DNA of 64,000 nt from Cellulosimicrobium cellulans (lineage in GTDB: Bacteria; Actinomycetota; Actinomycetes; Actinomycetales; Cellulomonadaceae). Location: assembly GCF_007679345.1 (NCBI RefSeq), contig NZ_VEGH01000001.1, positions 124,001 through 188,000 on the forward strand. The letters are read 5' to 3'. The notes below the pieces were generated by a model. The model was given only the letters and a program-made list of their open reading frames with translations, was not told the DNA's origin and ran no database searches. Positions 11,171 to 20,798 of this stretch are shown piece after piece. The first letter of the stretch is position 1. Each line of letters begins with the position of its first letter. Both the position numbers and the translations under genes were made by a program.

Positions 11171-12301
11171 ATGACGACGCTCCGGACGGAGCCCGTGCGG
11201 CGCGGGCTGGACTCCCTGGCCCGGTCGGGGCTGGAGTGGCACGCGTTCGTGGCGGGGGCGGTCGAGCTGCTCGCAGCCGCCGTCCCCTACGACGCCGCGT
11301 GCATCGGCCCCGTCGACCCGGACACGGGCCTGCTCACCGGGTCGGTGAAGCGGAACCTCGGCGACGAGATGGACGCCGAGTTCCTGCGGCACGAGTACGT
11401 GACCGACGAGGTCAACCTGTTCTCGGCGCTGGCCCGCCGGGAGCGCCCCGTCGGGATCCTCGCGGACGACACCGGGGGTGACCCGGAGCGGAGCAGCCGG
11501 CACCGCGACGTGTTCGTGCCGCACTGGGCGCTCGACCACGAGATGCGGGCCGCGGCGCTGGTCGACGGGACGCCGTGGGCGGCGGTCGCGCTGTACCGCA
11601 GCGGAACCACCGGCGGGTTCAGCCCGGCGGAGGCCGACTTCCTGGGCCGGGTGTCCCGGACGATCGCGCTCGGGGTGCGGGCCGGGCTGGTCACGGCGGT
11701 CGCGTCGCAGCCCGACGCCGAGCCGGGCGCCGGGCCGGGCGCCGGCCCGGCGGTCCTGGTCGTCGAGGCGGACGACTCGGTCAGCCGGCTCAGCCCCGCG
11801 GCGGAGGCGCGGATCGCGGAGCTCGGCGGGTCCGCGTGGGGCGCGCTGCCAAACCCCGTCGCCGCGATCACCGCCGCCGCGCGCGCCCTGGGCAGCGGGC
11901 GGCTCGGCACCGTGCCGCGGCTGCGGGTGCGCACCCCGGCCGGCGAGTGGCTGGTCGTGCACGCGGCGCCGCTCACCGGGCCGGCAGGCGCACCGCCCCA
12001 GGTCGTGGTCACGATCGAGGAGGCGCGACCGCCGGAGATCGTGCCGCTGGTCGTGGCCGCGTTCGGGCTGACCGACCGGGAGCAGGAGGTCGTCGCGGCG
12101 GTGCTGCAGGGCGAGAGCACCCAGGAGATCGGGCGGTCCCTGCACCTGTCGCCGTGGACGGTGCAGGACCACCTCAAGGCGGTGTTCGAGAAGGCCGGCG
12201 TCGGGAGCCGTCGGGAGCTCGTGGCGCGGGTGTTCTTCGACCACTACGCGCCGCGGCTCAGCGACCGGATCGCGCCGGGCGGGTTCTTCGCCGGGGCGTG
12301 A
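11171..12301 (+). CDS. LuxR-family transcriptional regulator
   Basis: 376 residues. The C-terminal ~65 residues are a GerE/LuxR helix-turn-helix: FGLTDREQEVVAAVLQG, STQEIGRSLHLSPWTVQDHL, KAVFEKAGVGSRREL. The N-terminal 170 residues look like a GAF-like sensor fold, and residues ~180-195 are a Gly/Ala/Pro linker. There is no receiver domain. Similar stand-alone regulators in actinobacteria sit next to oxidoreductases. It is divergent from the BBE-type flavin oxidase, and the 139-base shared region contains TTTCCGGGCGAACC at 11135-11148. The start is set at the ATG at 11171; GGGAG lies very close to it, so the start could be slightly different. Confidence 0.87.
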   Translation: MTTLRTEPVRRGLDSLARSGLEWHAFVAGAVELLAAAVPYDAACIGPVDPDTGLLTGSVKRNLGDEMDAEFLRHEYVTDEVNLFSALARRERPVGILADDTGGDPERSSRHRDVFVPHWALDHEMRAAALVDGTPWAAVALYRSGTTGGFSPAEADFLGRVSRTIALGVRAGLVTAVASQPDAEPGAGPGAGPAVLVVEADDSVSRLSPAAEARIAELGGSAWGALPNPVAAITAAARALGSGRLGTVPRLRVRTPAGEWLVVHAAPLTGPAGAPPQVVVTIEEARPPEIVPLVVAAFGLTDREQEVVAAVLQGESTQEIGRSLHLSPWTVQDHLKAVFEKAGVGSRRELVARVFFDHYAPRLSDRIAPGGFFAGA

Positions 12302-12306
12302 GGCCG

Positions 12307-12735
12307 TCAGGCCCCGTCGCGACGCAGCGGGACGCCGAGGATCGTCGGCGGCGGCTCGGGGAGCGTGTCCAGCCCGTCGGGCACCGGCGGCAGCCCACCC
12401 TCGGGCTCGGGGCCGACCCACACGTGCCAGAGCCCGCCGTGCCGTGCCACCGTGCCCGGCGCCTCGACGTGCGTGCGGCGGCCGGCCCGGTCGACCTGGG
12501 CGCGCAGCCCGGCGGCGTGCGCGGCCGGCACGAAGCCGACGACCCGGTTCCGGCACACGACGACGACCGCGCCGTCCCGTCCCGCCTCCAGGACGACGTC
12601 GACGGGCACGGGACGGCCGGCGGCGCGCTCGACGCCGGTCAGCACCTGCGTCAGGGCGACCTGGAGCGCGCGGGCCTCGGCGGCGTGGAAGCCGGACGGG
12701 ACCTCGGCGGCCACGACGGTGCGGCGGAGTCTCAC
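12307..12735 (-). CDS. Hypothetical protein
   Basis: 142 residues from the GTG at 12735, which sits six bases after a GACGCT hexamer (possible leaderless start). I do not recognise the family. Features: Val-rich beta-like stretches (VPVDVVLEAGRDGAVVVVCRNRVVGFVP), a Trp-containing segment (GGLWHVWVGPEPE) and a Pro-rich tail. There is no signal peptide or membrane segment. Normal GC-rich codon pattern and good strand context (it converges with the LuxR gene and follows the acetyltransferase on the same strand) suggest it is real. Confidence 0.6.
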   Translation of the reverse strand: MRLRRTVVAAEVPSGFHAAEARALQVALTQVLTGVERAAGRPVPVDVVLEAGRDGAVVVVCRNRVVGFVPAAHAAGLRAQVDRAGRRTHVEAPGTVARHGGLWHVWVGPEPEGGLPPVPDGLDTLPEPPPTILGVPLRRDGA

Positions 12736-12790
12736 GGCCCCAGCGTCCCACGCGGGCTCCCCCGCGGCGGCGCGCCCCCGGCCACCGGGG

Positions 12791-13936
12791 TCAGCCCGGG
12801 ACCAGGCCCAGGCGGCGTGCGGCCGGCACCGCGCGGAGCACCGCGCCGGCCACGGGTCCGCCGGTGGCCACCAGCAGGTCGACGTGGGGGCGGGTCGACG
12901 GGAAGATGCGGGCCCCGGTCGCGTACCGGGCGTCGAACGCCGGGTCGAAGAACGGGGCGTCGGTGGTGGCGAGCAGGTACGTCATGTTCGCCACCCGCCC
13001 GATCGACCCCGGGCTGTACCGCCGGTGCGCCTCGGCGTACGCGTCGAGGAAGCCGAACCAGGCCGAACCCGACCGCAGCGCGTACCCCGTCCACAGGGTC
13101 GTGCCGCCCGCCGCCAGCCTGACGACCCGGAGGTCCTTGTCCCGCCGGAACCCGCCGACAACAGCGCGGAACCAGCGCTCGGCGACCGGGTCGAGGGCGA
13201 GCGCGGCGCCCCCGCGCCCGGCGTCCCCCTTCCAGCCGGCGACCTGCAGCGCGATGAAGTCGTCGTCCGCACGCGGGTCGTCGGTCACGTCGTGCAGCTC
13301 CACCGGTCCACCGGTCTCGCGGGCGAGCCCGCGGACGCCTCGGCGCATGTTCCGGCGCTCGTCGGTCGCCATGTGGTCCCAGGCGAGCGGCGGGTCGACG
13401 AGCGGCCCGGGGCCCTCGGGCACCTCCGGCACCGCGACCGCCGTCCGGGGCGCGAACGCCGCGACCTGCCGCCGGCGCTCCAGCACCGCCGCGCCGCCGG
13501 TCGCGACCACCTCGGCCAGCGCCCGCTCGACGGCCCCGCCGAGCGGCAGGTGCTGCAGCTGGAGCAGCCCCGGGAGCCCCGTCGACCGCGCCCCGCGCAG
13601 CAGCGCGCGGAGCGCCTCGACCTCCCGTCCCTCGCGGAGCAGGGGGTGGTGCCGGTCGGCGTGCCCCGTCATGAACGACCCACCCGTCGTCGCCGCGCGC
13701 AGCGGCAGCCGCGGGGCGAGCGGCTTCGTCGTCACCGCGAGCGCCGCCAGCCACTCGGGGCCGTCGTCGACGACGAGCACCCGGAGGTCCGCAGCCGCCC
13801 GCCCGCGGTCGCGCGCGGGCAGCAGGAACCGGGGGTCGAGGTAGACGTTCGGCTCGGCGGCGTGGTCGGCCAGCCGGTGCCAGGCCTCCGTCTCCGCGTC
13901 GGTCACGTCGTCGAGCGCGAGCAGCCTGGTCCGCAC
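12791..13936 (-). CDS. GNAT acetyltransferase of the CelD/FemAB-like type
   Basis: 381 residues from the GTG at 13936, preceded by a strong GGGGGAGGA site. The C-terminal half shows the pattern of the Acetyltransf_6 (CelD/BcsL) group: MATDERRNMRRGVRGL, DDDFIALQVAGWKGD, RVVRLAAGGTTLW, then GFLDAYAEAHRRYSPG. These proteins have two GNAT-like lobes and are found in polysaccharide synthesis loci, where they may acylate glycans or peptidoglycan; the true substrate is unknown. The 397-base region upstream contains TTTTGT repeats and a GGGTTTCCCGGG block. No polysaccharide gene is adjacent. Confidence 0.75.
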   Translation of the reverse strand: MRTRLLALDDVTDAETEAWHRLADHAAEPNVYLDPRFLLPARDRGRAAADLRVLVVDDGPEWLAALAVTTKPLAPRLPLRAATTGGSFMTGHADRHHPLLREGREVEALRALLRGARSTGLPGLLQLQHLPLGGAVERALAEVVATGGAAVLERRRQVAAFAPRTAVAVPEVPEGPGPLVDPPLAWDHMATDERRNMRRGVRGLARETGGPVELHDVTDDPRADDDFIALQVAGWKGDAGRGGAALALDPVAERWFRAVVGGFRRDKDLRVVRLAAGGTTLWTGYALRSGSAWFGFLDAYAEAHRRYSPGSIGRVANMTYLLATTDAPFFDPAFDARYATGARIFPSTRPHVDLLVATGGPVAGAVLRAVPAARRLGLVPG

Positions 13937-14333
13937 GGTGTCCTCCCCCTGGCACGCCCGGTCCCGGCGCGTCCGAGCGCGAGCGTAGGGAGGGTTTTGT
14001 CCTGTTTTGTGGGGTTTCCCGGGTGAACCCGTCGCTGACCGCGCGGACGGCATCGACCCCCCGGCCGCACCGTCGCGAGCGGCGGACGTGATGACCCTGC
14101 TCAGCGCCGCGGGGCCGGTCGCCGTCCGCGCGCACCCCCGGTCGAGGAGAGCACCGCGTTCCCCCGAACGGCGGACACCCGGTCGGCGCAGCGCCCCGGC
14201 ACTCCCGGCCACCCCTCCGAGCGGCGCATCGCGGGCGAGCTCGCCCGGCACCGTCACCTCGGTCGGCTCGCGCGGCCGCGTCTCACCCGGAGAGCGGATC
14301 CCCCGACGCCGCCGAGACCGCGATGATGACGAC
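13937..14333. other. Intergenic region upstream of the CelD-like acetyltransferase
   Basis: A 397-base gap between divergent starts. At 13994-14010 there are two TTTTGT copies, unusual for this GC-rich DNA. TTTCCCGGGTGAACC follows at 14015-14029 and closely resembles a motif in the LuxR/flavin-oxidase promoter region (11135-11148). On the reverse strand a TACGCT hexamer near 13980 could be a -10 element for the acetyltransferase. The rest shows no convincing gene. Confidence 0.4.
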
Positions 14334-14870
14334 GTGCACGCCGCGCCACCTCCTGTGCGCCCACGGTGGTCCTGGGCCCTCGTCCGGACCGTGGCTGCGG
14401 CGATGCTGATCGGCGAACGCCCACCCGGGCCAGCCAGGCCCCGCAGATCCCGAGCGCCCCGCGCCCGGCTCTCTGGATTGACGGTCGATCCGAGTGGCAT
14501 CGCGTGGCGGACGTGGTGGGGCCGGCGCGGGTGGGTCGCCGCGCACCAGGTCGCCGCCGTCGCGGTGGTGGACTGCGCGCACTGGACCAACCCGTCCTAC
14601 GTGCACCGATACGCAGTACTGCTGGACCGCGACGGCGGCCCCCTCCTGCGCGTCGCATCGACGGACGACCGCCGACGCCGCGCGGTGCTCGCGCCGCTCG
14701 CGGCCGCCGTCACGTACGAGACGACGGCCGCGAGTCAGGCCAAGGACTACCGCCGACGATGGCCGGAGGCGTTCGGCTGGGTGCACGCCCACACCGTCCT
14801 GACCGGCGTCGGCCTGTTCGGCGTGTGGTGCATCGCGGTCGCGATCGCCCAGCAGTCTTCCGGCGGATGA
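14334..14870 (+). CDS. Hypothetical PH-domain-like membrane protein
   Basis: About 178 residues if started at the GTG at 14334; an ATG at 14403 is equally possible, since neither has a clear ribosome-binding site. The core (GLTVDPSGIAWRTWW, VAAVAVVDCAHWTN, YAVLLDRDGGPLLRV) alternates strands and turns as bacterial PH-like domains do. The C-terminus is a single hydrophobic helix, LTGVGLFGVWCIAVAIA. It may be anchored with the domain in the cytoplasm. No function can be assigned, and the N-terminal 40 residues may not be translated. Confidence 0.5.
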   Translation: MHAAPPPVRPRWSWALVRTVAAAMLIGERPPGPARPRRSRAPRARLSGLTVDPSGIAWRTWWGRRGWVAAHQVAAVAVVDCAHWTNPSYVHRYAVLLDRDGGPLLRVASTDDRRRRAVLAPLAAAVTYETTAASQAKDYRRRWPEAFGWVHAHTVLTGVGLFGVWCIAVAIAQQSSGG

Positions 14871-14950
14871 CTATCGCCGCCCGCACCCTGGCGCCGCGGC
14901 GCCGCGCGGGCCACACTGGCCCCGCGACGACGACGTCGAGGGGGTGGGCC

Positions 14951-16309
14951 GTGCCGGGCGAGGAACCTGACCTGCTCCGCCCCGGCGCGCGGTCCCTCGC
15001 GGGGGGCCGCGCCCTGCACGCCGCGCACGAGCGGTTCCTCAGTACCGGGACCGTCAACGGGGTCCGGGCCGTGGTCGCCGACTCGTGGCGGCGCAGCCTG
15101 CGCAGCGGCGTCGACCCCGAGCGCCCGGCGCCTCCCGTGGCGCTCACCGACGCCGACCTGCGGTCCTACCGGTCGGAGCACCCGCTGCAGCACGCGCTGC
15201 CGGTGGTGCGCGGGCTGCTCCTCGACGCCGCGGTCACCGAGGGGTTCCTCGTCGCGCTGACCGACGCGGACGGCCGGCTGCTCTGGGTCGCCGGCGACGC
15301 GCGCGTGCGGCGGGCCGTCGAGGGAGTCGGGTTCGTCGAGGGCGCGGCGTGGGCCGAGGCGCACGCGGGGACGAACGCCCCCGGCACGGCGCTCGCCACC
15401 GGGCGCGACGTCCAGGTGCTCGGCGCCGAGCACTTCACCCGAGCGGTGCAGCCGTGGAGCTGCACCGCGGCGGTACTGCGGGACCCGACCGGCCAGGCGC
15501 TCGGCGCGCTCGACGTCACCGGCCGGGACGCGGCGGCGTCGGCGCTGATGCTCTCGCTGGTGCGGGCCACCGCCGCGGCCGTGGAGGCGGACCTGCGGGC
15601 CCGGGTCCTCGCGCGCGGGCCGGGACCGGCGGGCGGGACCGGGTGGCCGGGACCACCGGTGGTCGCGGGGTGGCCGGTCGGGGGTCCCGCAGCGCCCGCC
15701 GCCGCCCGGCTCGAGGTGCTCCGCCCCGGCTCCGGCGTGCTGCACAGCCCCGGCGCCCCCGCGCGCACCCTGTCGCTGCGGCACGCCGAGCTGCTGCTCC
15801 TGCTCGCCGAGCACCCCCGCGGCCTGCACGCCGACGAGCTCGCCGTGCTGCTGCACCCCGACGCGATGTCGGACGTCGCCGTGCGTGCCGAGGTGTCCCG
15901 GCTCCGTCGCGCTGCCGGGCCGCTGGTCGACCGGTCGCGGCCGTACCGGCTCGCCGGCCCGCTCGGCACCGACGTCGCGAGCGTCCGGCAGGCGCTGGCC
16001 GCGGGCGACGCGCGGGCGGCCATGGACCGGTACTCCGGGCCGGTGCTGCCGCGGTCGCGCGCGCCGGGCGTCGAGCAGGTGCGGGACGCCCTGGCGTCGG
16101 ACGTCCGGGCCGCCGCGCTGCACGCCACCGACCCGGTCGTCCTGGAGCGCTGGCTCGACCGCGAGGAGGGCGCCGAGGACTGGCAGGCGTGGGAGCGCCT
16201 CGTCGCCGTGACGCCGCCCGGCTCCGCGGCGCACGCCCGCGCGGCCGGGCGCCTGGACCTGCTCGTGCGCCGGCTGGGCACGGGGCCGGCGGCGCATCCC
16301 TGGCGGTGA
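14951..16309 (+). CDS. GAF-domain transcriptional regulator (AcoR-like, without a sigma-54 domain)
   Basis: 452 residues from the GTG at 14951, preceded by GAGGGGG. The first ~70 residues match the start of AcoR-type activators (LSTGTVNGVRAVVADSWRRSLRSGVDPE). A GAF sensor follows (residues ~80-215) with GAAWAEAHAGTNAPGTALATGRDVQV and HFTRAVQPWSCTAAV. There is no AAA+ sigma-54 module; instead residues ~290-345 (LRHAELLLLLAEHPRGLHADELAVLL, AEVSRLRRAAG) form a winged-helix-like region. This type is typical next to actinobacterial aldehyde dehydrogenases, as here: the aldehyde dehydrogenase gene starts 149 bases downstream. It probably senses an aldehyde or a related volatile and activates that gene. 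Confidence 0.83.
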   Translation: MPGEEPDLLRPGARSLAGGRALHAAHERFLSTGTVNGVRAVVADSWRRSLRSGVDPERPAPPVALTDADLRSYRSEHPLQHALPVVRGLLLDAAVTEGFLVALTDADGRLLWVAGDARVRRAVEGVGFVEGAAWAEAHAGTNAPGTALATGRDVQVLGAEHFTRAVQPWSCTAAVLRDPTGQALGALDVTGRDAAASALMLSLVRATAAAVEADLRARVLARGPGPAGGTGWPGPPVVAGWPVGGPAAPAAARLEVLRPGSGVLHSPGAPARTLSLRHAELLLLLAEHPRGLHADELAVLLHPDAMSDVAVRAEVSRLRRAAGPLVDRSRPYRLAGPLGTDVASVRQALAAGDARAAMDRYSGPVLPRSRAPGVEQVRDALASDVRAAALHATDPVVLERWLDREEGAEDWQAWERLVAVTPPGSAAHARAAGRLDLLVRRLGTGPAAHPWR

Positions 16310-16340
16310 TCGGCCGCCCGGGCACCGGCACCACCTGCGG

Positions 16341-16357
16341 TGCAACGCACCTGCAAC
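16341..16357 (+). promoter_or_regulatory. Direct and inverted repeats in the aldehyde dehydrogenase promoter region
   Basis: TGCAAC occurs at 16341-16346 and again at 16352-16357, one helical turn apart. Overlapping them is the small inverted repeat GGTGC-AAC-GCACC (16339-16351). They lie about 100 bases before the aldehyde dehydrogenase start. A binding site for the GAF regulator encoded just upstream is the obvious hypothesis. Confidence 0.4.
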
Positions 16358-16458
16358 CGTCGCCGACCTAGCGTCCGGGGCACGCGCCGCAACGAGGCGG
16401 CGCGCCCGGCCGCCACCGGCACCCCCGGACGGCCGGTCAGCCTGCACGGAGGGCGCAC

Positions 16459-17982
<1,524 letters not shown>

Positions 17983-18035
17983 CCGGCACCCCGCGGGGCC
18001 CCGCACGCCCGGGGCCCCGCGGGCAGGGAGGCACG

Positions 18036-18431
18036 ATGAGCAGGGTCGACCACACCCCGGCCGCCGCCGACATGCTGCGCCGGCTCCGGGACCAGCACGG
18101 GGAGCTGATGTTCCACCAGTCCGGGGGCTGCTGCGACGGGTCGTCGCCGATGTGCTACCCGGCGGGCGAGTTCCTCACAGGCGACGCCGACGTCCACCTG
18201 GGCGACCTCGAGGTCGACGACGACTTCGTCGTGCCGGTGTGGATGAGCCGCAGCCAGTTCGCGTACTGGCGGCACACCCACCTGACGATCGACGTGGTGC
18301 CCGGCCGTGGCGCGGGGTTCAGCCTGGAGGCCCCGGAGGGCGTCCGCTTCCTGATCCGCAGCCGCCTCCTGACGGACGAGGAGTGGGCGGCCGACGACGC
18401 GGAGACGGCGCTCCGGGTCGGGCCGGCGTAG
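18036..18431 (+). CDS. DUF779 protein
   Basis: 131 residues from the ATG at 18036 after GGGAGG. The family signature HQSGGCCDGSSPMCYP is present near residues 27-42, with three cysteines that could bind a metal or take part in redox chemistry. The remaining beta-rich part includes FVVPVWMSRSQFAYWRHTHLTIDVVPGRGAGFSLE. DUF779 genes are characteristically encoded directly after ExaC-like aldehyde dehydrogenases; here the gap is 53 bases. The biochemical role is not known; an accessory function in aldehyde oxidation is an inference from context. Confidence 0.9.
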   Translation: MSRVDHTPAAADMLRRLRDQHGELMFHQSGGCCDGSSPMCYPAGEFLTGDADVHLGDLEVDDDFVVPVWMSRSQFAYWRHTHLTIDVVPGRGAGFSLEAPEGVRFLIRSRLLTDEEWAADDAETALRVGPA

Positions 18432-18440
18432 CCGCGGGCG

Positions 18441-18509
18441 CGAGGTCGACGGTTCCGCACGACACGCCGCGGCGACACGCCGCTCTCCGGCGCGGAACCG
18501 TCGACCTCG
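18441..18509. repeat. 18-bp perfect inverted repeat
   Basis: CGAGGTCGACGGTTCCGC at 18441-18458 is perfectly complementary to 18492-18509. The 33-base loop contains two GCGACACGCCG-like copies. It begins nine bases after the DUF779 stop codon, so it may end that transcript, although no U-run follows. Read on the reverse strand the element starts GCCGAGGTCG, similar to the borders of the other palindromic repeats in this window. Confidence 0.75.
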
Positions 18510-18622
18510 GCGACGACGGGGTGATGCGTCAGCGAAACGGCTGACCGCGGGCTGTGCGTCCCCTTAGGGTCGGGGCAGCCCACCCGACCGACCGGCCCTC
18601 GCGGCCGTGCCCGAGGAGTCCC

Positions 18623-20224
18623 ATGGAGCTCGCAGGAACTGCCCTGATCGTCGTGCTGGCGGTCGTCGTCGTGATCGCGGTCGCGATCGTCGGCGCGATC
18701 TACGCCAAGGTCCGGTTCAAGATCGCCACGCCCGACGAGGCGCTGATCATCACCGGCCGCAAGAGCGGCAAGCCGGTGATCAACCCCGAGACGGGCGACG
18801 AGACCACCGACCTGTCCGGCCAGCGGGTCGTGATCGGCGGCGGCACGTTCGTGAAGCCGATCTTCGAGCAGGTCGTCCGCCTGTCGCTGGCGTCGCAGAG
18901 CTTCCCGGTCGCCGCCGAGGACGCCACCACCAAGTCCGGCGTCGGCGTGACGCTGCGGTCGATCGCGGTCGTCAAGGTCGGCGGCACCGAGCGGATGGTG
19001 CGCGCGGCCGCGCAGCGGTTCGCGGGCCGCAGCCAGGAGCAGGTCATCGAGCAGCAGACCTCCGAGGTCCTCGTCGGCGTGCTCCGCACGATCGCCGGCA
19101 CGCTGACCGTCGAGTCGATCCTCTACGAGCGCCAGGAGTTCTCGAAGGAGGTCAAGGACATCGCGGTGCCGATGCTGGCCGAGCGCGGCCTGATCCTGGA
19201 GAACTTCGAGATCCAGACCGTCGAGGACACCGGCGAGTACATCCGCAACCTCGGTCGCCCGCGCGCCGCCGCCGTCGCCCGCGACGCCGAGATCGCCGAG
19301 GCCCAGGCGCGGCAGGAGAGCACCGAGCGGTCGAACGAGGCCGCCGTGCAGATCGCCGAGTCGAACAAGGCGCTCGCGCTCCGCAACGCGACCATCGCGC
19401 AGGAGACCGCGACCGCCCAGGCCGACGCCGCCGCCGCCCAGGAGCGTGCGCAGGCCGAGGCGCAGCAGGAGGTCCTGATCCAGCAGGAGCAGGTGGCGCT
19501 GCGCCGCGCCGCCCTGCGCGAGCAGGAGCTGCAGACCGAGGTCCGCAAGCCGGCCGAGGCGCGCAAGTACGAGGCGGCCCAGGAGGCCGACGCCCGGAAG
19601 TACGCCGCCGAGCAGGAGGCCGAGGCGTTCAAGACCTCGGCGATCCGGAAGGCCGAGGCGGAGGCCCAGCGCACGACCGCGCAGGCCGACGCCGAGGCGT
19701 CCGCCGCCCGTGCCCGCGCCGAGGCCGCGCTGATCGAGCAGCAGCGGCGCGCGGAGGGCGCCCTGGCCATCGCCCGCGCCGAGGCCGACGGCATCCAGGC
19801 GCGCGGTGAGGCCGAGGCCGCCGCGGAGCGCGCCCAGGGCGAGGCCCGCGCCGCCGCGATCAAGGCGGAGTCCGACGCGTACCAGGCGTTCCCGGAGTCG
19901 GCGCGGCTGCAGATGGTGCTCGACGCGCTGCCGAAGCTCGCCCAGCCGTACGCCGACGCGCTCGGGACGATCGACGACATCACGATCATCGACAAGGACG
20001 GCGCCTCGCGGCTGCCCGGCCAGGTCTCGACGGGTGTGCAGGAGCTCGCGACGATGCTCAAGGCGCAGACGGGGATCGACCTGCTCGACCTGGTCCGCGG
20101 GCTGGGCGGCGGCTCGGCCCCGGCGGCGGGGCACGCCGTGCCGGCGCAGAGCCACGCGGCCGTCGCCCCGGTGCACGCCCCGGCCGACCGGCCCGCGGCC
20201 GGCGCCGACGGCACCGCGGACTGA
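18623..20224 (+). CDS. Flotillin / SPFH-domain membrane protein
   Basis: 533 residues from the ATG at 18623 behind GAGGAG. Residues 5-28 form one membrane helix with the short N-terminus outside. The SPFH domain spans ~30-215 (PDEALIITGRKSGKPVI, GGGTFVKPIFEQVVRLSL, VRAAAQRFAGRS, LRTIAGTLTVESILYERQEF). Residues ~220-440 are an Ala/Glu/Gln-rich coiled coil with repeated EA and RAEAE units. The C-terminal domain (LQMVLDALPKLAQPYADAL, IDDITIIDKDG) matches flotillin ends. A Pro/Ala tail closes it. Flotillins scaffold ordered membrane microdomains. A DivIVA-motif gene follows 12 bases downstream, hinting at a shared cell-envelope or polarity role. Confidence 0.94.
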   Translation: MELAGTALIVVLAVVVVIAVAIVGAIYAKVRFKIATPDEALIITGRKSGKPVINPETGDETTDLSGQRVVIGGGTFVKPIFEQVVRLSLASQSFPVAAEDATTKSGVGVTLRSIAVVKVGGTERMVRAAAQRFAGRSQEQVIEQQTSEVLVGVLRTIAGTLTVESILYERQEFSKEVKDIAVPMLAERGLILENFEIQTVEDTGEYIRNLGRPRAAAVARDAEIAEAQARQESTERSNEAAVQIAESNKALALRNATIAQETATAQADAAAAQERAQAEAQQEVLIQQEQVALRRAALREQELQTEVRKPAEARKYEAAQEADARKYAAEQEAEAFKTSAIRKAEAEAQRTTAQADAEASAARARAEAALIEQQRRAEGALAIARAEADGIQARGEAEAAAERAQGEARAAAIKAESDAYQAFPESARLQMVLDALPKLAQPYADALGTIDDITIIDKDGASRLPGQVSTGVQELATMLKAQTGIDLLDLVRGLGGGSAPAAGHAVPAQSHAAVAPVHAPADRPAAGADGTAD

Positions 20225-20236
20225 CCGGGCGCGCGG

Positions 20237-20614
20237 ATGTCCTGGCTGACGAGGCTGCTCCGCGGGCCCGACGCGCCGATGCTCTCGGCGACGTCGGGGA
20301 CCGCGGCCGGGAAGCCGACCAGCGGCGAGCCGGCTGGGGCCCCGAGCCGCGGGTCCGGCCTCACCGGTGCGCAGCTGCGCGCCCGGCTCGCCGCGACCCC
20401 GGTCACGACGTTCCGGGAGGGCTACGACCAGGGTGAGGTCGAGGAGTTCGCCGAGCGCGCCGCGGCTGCGCTGGACGGGACCGACGGGTCGCTCGCGCCC
20501 GAGGACGTGCTGAACCAGCGCTTCCAGGCGACGAAGTTCCGCGAGGGCTACGACCAGGACGCGATCGACGACCTGCTCGACGAGGTGGTCGTCGCGCTCC
20601 GCGCCCGCGGCTGA
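20237..20614 (+). CDS. Small protein with two DivIVA-domain motifs
   Basis: 125 residues from the ATG at 20237. The motif FREGYDQxxVxxF occurs twice: TFREGYDQGEVEEFAERAAAAL near residue 57 and KFREGYDQDAIDDLLDEVVVAL near 98. This is the DivIVA/Wag31 N-terminal signature, but the long coiled coil of true DivIVA is missing. Small actinobacterial proteins of this type are annotated as DivIVA-domain proteins of unknown role. The first 40 residues are Pro/Gly/Ser-rich and probably disordered. It follows the flotillin gene by 12 bases and is likely co-transcribed. Confidence 0.82.
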   Translation: MSWLTRLLRGPDAPMLSATSGTAAGKPTSGEPAGAPSRGSGLTGAQLRARLAATPVTTFREGYDQGEVEEFAERAAAALDGTDGSLAPEDVLNQRFQATKFREGYDQDAIDDLLDEVVVALRARG

Positions 20615-20690
20615 CCGCCCGCGCCGACCGCCCGTCCCCGGCTCTCCCGGGGGCGGGCGGTTCGCCGCCGTGGGCCGCGACCCGGGGTTC

Positions 20691-20743
20691 AGTGGAAGGT
20701 TCTGCCGGACACGCCCCGGGCGTGTCCGGCAGAACCTTCCACT
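20691..20743. repeat. 53-nt perfect palindrome (26-bp arms, one-base centre)
   Basis: Bases 20691-20716 are exactly complementary to 20718-20743 around a single C at 20717. The outer end of the arm reads AGTGGAAGGTTCTGCCGG. It lies 77 bases after the DivIVA-motif gene. As RNA it would make one extremely stable hairpin with almost no loop; as DNA it could form a cruciform. No T-run follows on either side, so a classic intrinsic terminator is not obvious. Confidence 0.85.
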
Positions 20744-20764
20744 CGACGGCGGTCACGCCGAATG

Positions 20765-20778
20765 CTCAGCATGCTGAG
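20765..20778. promoter_or_regulatory. CTCAGCATGCTGAG palindrome, likely operator
   Basis: A perfect 14-bp palindrome ends seven bases before a TAGAGT -10-like hexamer (20786-20791) of the downstream hydrolase gene. It therefore covers the -35 to -10 spacer, a typical repressor position. An almost identical site lies in front of the carotenoid operon at 63586-63601, suggesting one shared regulator. Confidence 0.6.
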
Positions 20779-20798
20779 GACCGCCTAGAGTGGGGGTC

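Noticed and set aside
14283..14792. Reverse-strand frame opposite the PH-like protein
   Set aside because: No motif, many Arg and Pro, and the forward frame has a membrane helix and PH-like pattern with better continuity.
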